Part shown: positions 5,305-8,889 of the stretch, in pieces
Layout: each line of letters begins with the position of its first letter
How positions within the stretch are numbered: position 1 is the stretch's first letter
Source: Phycisphaerales bacterium
Lineage (GTDB): Bacteria > Planctomycetota > Phycisphaerae > Phycisphaerales > UBA1924
Length of the DNA: 8,889 bases
Reading direction: 5' to 3'
Assembly (NCBI GenBank): GCA_030680655.1
Contig: JAUXUZ010000062.1
Coordinates: forward strand, 1-8,889
Translations under genes and position numbers: made by a program
Notes under the pieces: generated by a model
What the model saw: the letters and a program-made list of their open reading frames with translations, nothing else
The model's database searches: none
What the model was told of the DNA's origin: nothing

Positions 5305-7125
5305 TTACCTGAAGATGAAGACACGCGGCGCGGCGAGGATCACCGGCTCCTTGCGGAGCTGCCAGACCGCCGAGAGCCCGCTGCTGAGCCGCGCCTCGTT
5401 GGCCGGTCCGACGACCGACCGCACGATGCGGCGGACCTCACCCGCCAGCGGGCCGGGTGCCGATGCGCCCTTTGAGCCGGGCGCCTGAACCCCGGCAAGG
5501 CCGAAGCCCTGCAACGCTCCCTCGATCACCTCAAACAGCGACATGGGGGGCGGGTAGTCCATCACGTCGTAGGTGCCGGGGGTGAGCTTGAGCGCGGCGG
5601 CGAGGTCATCCCGGGCGGTCTCAAGGCCGCCGAGGCGGTCGGCCATCTTCAAGTCGATGGCATCCTGCCCGACGAAGAGCCGCCCCTCGGCCGTCGTGGC
5701 AAGGTCGATGCCCTTGCGGCCCGCGGTGACGCGCGAGGTGAAGAGGTCGTAGGTCTCGACCATCTTGGCGCGGACGAGCGCCCGCTCGGTGTCGGTCCAG
5801 GGCGCTGCGCTGCCGCTGAGGATGGCCGCGTGCGGCCCGCGCGAGCGTGAGACGATGTTGATGCGGAGCTTCTCGTACGCGCCGCCCAGGGCCATCTTGC
5901 CGCCGACAACGCCGATGGAGCCGACGATGCTGGAGGGGTTGACGTAGATGCGTTCACCGCCGACAGCGCAGTAGTACCCGCCGCTGGCGGCCATCGACCC
6001 GATCGAGACGTAGACGGGCTTGCTGGCGCGGAGCCGCTTGATCGACTGCCACATCATCTCGCTGGCGATGGCCGAGCCGCCGGGTGAGTCGATGCGGAGC
6101 ACAACGCCCTTGATGTGGTCGTTCTCGATCAGGTCCTCGATGGTCCGCTTGATGGTGCGGGCGCCGACCTCGGCATCACCACCCAGGAGCCCGCCGCCGC
6201 CGCCGGAGTCGCCATCGGCGATGGCGCCGTCGATGTGGAGGATGGCGATCGTGTCGCGCTTGGGCGCGTACTCCACCTCGCTGAAGAGGGAGCCGAGCAT
6301 GGCAAAGGGCGAGCTGCCGACTTCCTCCGACTGCCCGGCGGGGTCGGGCAGGAGCGAGTCATCCCACTCGACGCTCTCGCCGTAGGCCTTGGCGAGGTGG
6401 TCGCTCAGGGCGGGAAGGTCGAGCTCCGCATCGATCAGGCGGGCGGCCTTTGCGGTGGCGCCCGTCGCCATCCACCCCTTCTCCATCGACTCGTCGAGCT
6501 GCTTGTCGCTCAGCCGGCGGCCCGCCTTGAGCTGCGAGCGGACGCTGGCGTAGAGCGCATCGAGCATCGCGTTGATGTTGCTGTCCCACTGCGCGCTCGG
6601 CCTGGCGTTCGCGAGCATCTCCGAGGCGCCCTTGTAATCGCCGATCTGCACGAAGTCGGGCGTGACGCCGACCCACTTGAACGCGTCGGCGAGGAACATC
6701 TCCTCCATGTGGATGCCCGGCAGGCTCACCTCGCCCCCCTGCTGCAGGATGACCTCGTCGCAGTGGCTGCCAAGGAGCAGCTCGGGCGTGCCGTACCCCT
6801 CGGCGTAAAGGTGGACCTTGCGGCCGCCCTTGCGGAGGCGTTTGATCGCTGCGCCGAGCTCCTCAACCGTGGCGGTGTCGAGGGGGACATCCTTGAGGCG
6901 GATGACCAGGCCCTTCAACCCGGGCTCGGTTCCCGCGAGGTTGATGGCGGTGAGCACATCGGAGAGCGAGGTTTCGGCCGGCATACCGCCCAGCCCAAGC
7001 GACGTGTGGCGGGCGGCGATGGGGCCGTCGAGCTCGATGTAGCCGATGCGGACGGGCTCGGCGATCGCGACCGAGGCGAAGAGGATCGCAACAACCGTGG
7101 CGACTGCGTGGAGTGGTGATCGCAT
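5305..7125 (-). CDS. sppA: Signal peptide peptidase SppA, long (67K) type
   Basis: 606 aa, close to E. coli SppA (about 618). S49 peptidases degrade cleaved signal peptides at the periplasmic face of the inner membrane. The N-terminus MRSPLHAVATVVAILFASVAIA is a Sec-type signal or anchor with an AxA site near residue 22. The protein shows the tandem two-half architecture. The first half has IGDYKGASE with Lys165 in the place of the general base. The second half has LRIDSPGGSA and SMAASGGYYCA with Ser381 as nucleophile, then IVGSIGVV. Lys and Ser come from different halves, as in the long bacterial type. A Gly run (GDSGGGGGLLGGD) sits in a loop near 305-317. The last 70 or so residues are less conserved. 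ATG 7125 is chosen because the signal peptide starts there; the alternative TTG 7173 adds 16 residues in front of it. It follows the zincin gene by 51 bp. Confidence 0.95.
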   Translation of the reverse strand: MRSPLHAVATVVAILFASVAIAEPVRIGYIELDGPIAARHTSLGLGGMPAETSLSDVLTAINLAGTEPGLKGLVIRLKDVPLDTATVEELGAAIKRLRKGGRKVHLYAEGYGTPELLLGSHCDEVILQQGGEVSLPGIHMEEMFLADAFKWVGVTPDFVQIGDYKGASEMLANARPSAQWDSNINAMLDALYASVRSQLKAGRRLSDKQLDESMEKGWMATGATAKAARLIDAELDLPALSDHLAKAYGESVEWDDSLLPDPAGQSEEVGSSPFAMLGSLFSEVEYAPKRDTIAILHIDGAIADGDSGGGGGLLGGDAEVGARTIKRTIEDLIENDHIKGVVLRIDSPGGSAIASEMMWQSIKRLRASKPVYVSIGSMAASGGYYCAVGGERIYVNPSSIVGSIGVVGGKMALGGAYEKLRINIVSRSRGPHAAILSGSAAPWTDTERALVRAKMVETYDLFTSRVTAGRKGIDLATTAEGRLFVGQDAIDLKMADRLGGLETARDDLAAALKLTPGTYDVMDYPPPMSLFEVIEGALQGFGLAGVQAPGSKGASAPGPLAGEVRRIVRSVVGPANEARLSSGLSAVWQLRKEPVILAAPRVFIFR

Positions 7126-7176
7126 GGGTGAGGCTCGCTTGAGGGGACGGTGAAAGGACGGCGATATCCCCAAAGG

Positions 7177-7656
7177 CTATGCGTAGCCGAGCTGGTCGAG
7201 GTCATCCTCGTCGAGCCCGAAGTGGTGGCCGAGTTCGTGCAGGAGCGTGATGCGGATCTCCTCGTAGACCTCCTCATCGTCGGTGGGGTTGTCACCCCAT
7301 CGCGACTCGGGGGCGTCTTCGGGGAGCGGATCAACCCCGCCGCGGAACTCCAGGGCGTGCTCGACGATCGGCTCGCGGAAGAGGTGGATGATCGTCGGCA
7401 GCGACCCGCTGTCTTCAGCGCTGCGCTCGGTGAGCGCCCGGCCGGTGTGGAGGCCCATGATGTCGGCCGCGCCCTGGGGATCGCCCGGGTCGGCGTCGAT
7501 GAGGGCGTCGCGGGAGAGCTCTGAAGAGAGCTTTTTGTCGGGCAGATCGTCGACGACGATCGAGATCTCCTCCAGCGCGCGGCGGGCGTGAGGGGGGAGC
7601 TCATCGATCACATCGCGGAGCAGGTCGTCAAACCGCTGTCGCTGGTTTGCGTTCAC
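7177..7656 (-). CDS. Small zincin-like metallopeptidase (MMP-like domain family)
   Basis: A 159-aa soluble protein ending in the diagnostic stretch ITLLHELGHHFGLDEDDLDQLGY: HELGH (His140, Glu141, His144) followed within a few residues by acidic candidates for the third zinc ligand (149-150). This matches the short bacterial zincin family recalled as Pfam Zincin_1, formerly DUF1025, whose members are about 120-160 aa and have no defined physiological substrate. The first half is acidic and has the family's typical early segment (FDDLLRDVIDELP). Start: GTG 7656 overlaps the TGA of the upstream gene as GTGA and has GGAGG at 7663-7667, six bases away. A longer reading from 7842 would run 186 bp into the upstream gene and adds only out-of-frame sequence. 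The overlap implies coupled translation with the zinc-ribbon membrane protein. Confidence 0.92.
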   Translation of the reverse strand: MNANQRQRFDDLLRDVIDELPPHARRALEEISIVVDDLPDKKLSSELSRDALIDADPGDPQGAADIMGLHTGRALTERSAEDSGSLPTIIHLFREPIVEHALEFRGGVDPLPEDAPESRWGDNPTDDEEVYEEIRITLLHELGHHFGLDEDDLDQLGYA

Positions 7657-8669
7657 GGGGCGCCTCCCCCGCGGCCTCCCGCACGCGATGATCCCGGGCC
7701 GTGCAGCACCTGCTGCAACGATGGGCCGGGGTGGACAATCGCCCGCGCGATGCGGACCGAATCGACCAGGCTGCTGAAGAGCCCAAGGCACAGCAGCAGC
7801 GCGCCGAAGGAGATCATCGTCACCGAGCCCAGCATCAGCCACTCCGACGCCGCACCACCGAGGGAGCGTGCAAGGAGCCCCAGGAGATCGCCGGCCATCA
7901 GCACTACGATCGCGGCCGCGGTCGCCTGCAGGGTCTGGCGGTCAACGCGGCCGGTGCGCAGCGCCAGCGAACGAGCCACCAGCACGCGCGTCACCGGGCG
8001 CATCAGCGCGATCACGCCGAGCCCCGCGATCCCCGCAACGACGCGCCAGAGCGTGCGGTCGGGGGACGGCTCCCAGATGACCGCCAGCGGGCCGATCGTT
8101 CCGCCCCCCGCCCGTGCGCCCCACCCGGCGGCCTGGAGGCTTACCAGCATCACGCAGGCGAACCCGAGCGGCAAGTGCAGCGCAGCGGCGACCCACGCCA
8201 TCACCGAGTGACGCCGCGAGACCTGATCGTGCGGGCGCGAGACCATCACAGCGCCGATCCCGGCGGCGAGCATCAGCGGCGCAACCACCCACGCCTGCCA
8301 TCGCAGGGCCGAGCTTGCTTCGCCCAACGCTGTTGCCACCAGCAACTGGCGGATCAGCCCCCCGCCGGTGACCAGCGCAGCGAGACAGAAGCCACCGACC
8401 CACACCAGCAGGCCGATCGCCACGAGCCGAGGTCGATCGATCGGCCGCAGCTCCGCCGCCAGCGGGTCAACCACCGCCAGCAGCGTGGCACGCACGGCCG
8501 TGCCGCACTCGGGGCAGACGCCGAGGATGGAAACACCCTTGAGCTCGTAACCGCACTGCACACACGGGAGCTGCCCGTTGAGCGAGACGACGAGCCCCCC
8601 CGCCGACGGTGCGCGGGGTGAGCCGCCCGCCTCGCCCCCGTCACCGATGCTTTCTTCCTGAGGCTGCAT
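7653..8669 (-). CDS. Zinc-ribbon polytopic membrane protein, function unknown
   Basis: 338 aa. After a disordered start, residues 36-55 form a C-x2-C-x12-C-x2-C zinc ribbon (CVQCGYELKG, then CPECGTAV), a style very common in planctomycete membrane proteins. About six hydrophobic segments follow: 82-104, 126-144, 156-178, 208-224, 246-268 and 276-300. The tail is Gly/Arg/Pro-rich. No catalytic motif is recognised, so the function is open; the ribbon may bind zinc on the cytoplasmic side. ATG 8669 has no evident Shine-Dalgarno, but the start is well bounded because the divergent MoxR gene begins 79 bp away. Its stop codon overlaps the GTG of the zincin gene, which argues that the two products are made together and may act together. 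Confidence 0.85.
   Translation of the reverse strand: MQPQEESIGDGGEAGGSPRAPSAGGLVVSLNGQLPCVQCGYELKGVSILGVCPECGTAVRATLLAVVDPLAAELRPIDRPRLVAIGLLVWVGGFCLAALVTGGGLIRQLLVATALGEASSALRWQAWVVAPLMLAAGIGAVMVSRPHDQVSRRHSVMAWVAAALHLPLGFACVMLVSLQAAGWGARAGGGTIGPLAVIWEPSPDRTLWRVVAGIAGLGVIALMRPVTRVLVARSLALRTGRVDRQTLQATAAAIVVLMAGDLLGLLARSLGGAASEWLMLGSVTMISFGALLLCLGLFSSLVDSVRIARAIVHPGPSLQQVLHGPGSSRAGGRGGGAP
7663..7667 (-). promoter_or_regulatory. Ribosome binding site of the zincin gene
   Basis: GGAGG on the minus strand, six bases before GTG 7656, inside the last codons of the upstream gene. It is the best Shine-Dalgarno match in the window and decides the zincin start. Confidence 0.75.
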
Positions 8670-8748
8670 GTGCCGGGGAGTTTAGTGGGCACAGCGGCAG
8701 GAAACCGCCCGCAGAACCGCGCCGGCGTGCGCTACCCTCAAGGTGAGC
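8670..8748. promoter_or_regulatory. Divergent intergenic region
   Basis: 79 bp separate the start codons of two diverging genes, so promoters for both should lie here or overlap the genes. I found no convincing -35/-10 pair on either strand; CTAAACT (minus strand, about 15 bp before ATG 8669) is the only AT-rich candidate -10. On the plus strand AAGGTGAG at 8740-8747 is a good ribosome site for the MoxR-type gene. Confidence 0.5.
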
Positions 8749-8889
8749 ATGAACCAGCAGCTAGCGGCCCTCCGTGACTCGATCGCATCCGTGTTTCTCG
8801 GCAACAGCGCCGCGATCGACAGGCTTGTTGTCTGCCTGCTGGCCCGCGGGCACTGCCTGATCGAGGATGTGCCCGGCGTCGGCAAGACC
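8749..8889 (+). CDS. MoxR-type AAA ATPase, N-terminus only
   Basis: 47 codons are visible before the window ends. MNQQLAALRDSIASVFLGNSAAIDRLVVCLLARGHCLIEDVPGVGKT matches the MoxR N-terminus: a short helix, the vvGq-like segment (here FLGNSAAIDRL), then xxLIEDVPGVGKT, the Walker A loop with Lys46 and Thr47. MoxR ATPases act as chaperones, typically beside DUF58 and transglutaminase-like genes, which would be expected to the right of the window. It is preceded by AAGGTGAG and is the only plus-strand gene seen. Walker B and the sensor motifs cannot be checked. Confidence 0.88.
   Translation, partial: MNQQLAALRDSIASVFLGNSAAIDRLVVCLLARGHCLIEDVPGVGKT

Noticed and set aside
3967..5475. Plus-strand open frame of 502 codons
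   Set aside because: It is the shadow of the minus-strand M50, Nudix and sppA genes in GC-rich DNA; Arg/His/Gly-rich with no recognisable domain.
6115..7119. Plus-strand open frame of 334 codons
   Set aside because: Antisense to the sppA gene, whose catalytic motifs and signal peptide are unambiguous.

Overview
The window is GC-rich, gene-dense bacterial DNA. The best guess for the source is a planctomycete, probably of the Phycisphaerae type. This rests on a membrane protein with an N-terminal CxxCGYxLxG...CPECG zinc ribbon, a fibronectin-III-like protein fragment with a -KMAA tail, a rhomboid with a short C-terminal helical module, weak or absent Shine-Dalgarno sites at several genes, and many interspersed purine-rich repeats between genes. 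The assignment is inferred from protein style; no phylogenetic marker was tested.

Layout, right to left, because all but one gene lie on the minus strand. At the right edge (8749-8889, plus strand) is the N-terminus of a MoxR-type AAA ATPase, cut by the window end in its Walker A motif. Across a 79-bp divergent spacer a minus-strand series begins: a zinc-ribbon polytopic membrane protein (7653-8669), a small HExxH zincin coupled to it by a GTGA start/stop overlap (7177-7656), an exported SppA-type signal peptide peptidase (5305-7125), a Nudix hydrolase (4636-5268) and an M50 site-2-type membrane metalloprotease (3376-4566). Gaps between these are about 70 bp or less, so they could form one transcript.

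Then come about 680 bp without a gene (2698-3375). They hold 21-bp tandem repeats, a hairpin, purine-rich nonamer arrays, a 20-bp perfect palindrome and a 74-bp direct duplication. Next is a probable 5'-truncated fibronectin-III-like gene (2260-2697), followed by a terminator hairpin nested between inverted AAAGGGCC-type repeats (2132-2257). Last are a rhomboid protease (909-2087) and, starting on the base after its stop codon, tgt (1-908, cut by the left window edge), the queuosine tRNA base-exchange enzyme.

Four peptidase families (rhomboid, M50, S49/SppA, small zincin) lie within 7 kb, three of them membrane-associated or exported, which suggests a membrane-proteolysis neighbourhood. The rhomboid and the M50 protease, which are unrelated folds, share an ungapped 28-residue C-terminal module (xDRILAK...G.A.L...E...L...T) and both carry polyglycine linkers. 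That is the most interesting protein-level signal here. I see no CRISPR array, tRNA, rRNA, transposase or phage gene.
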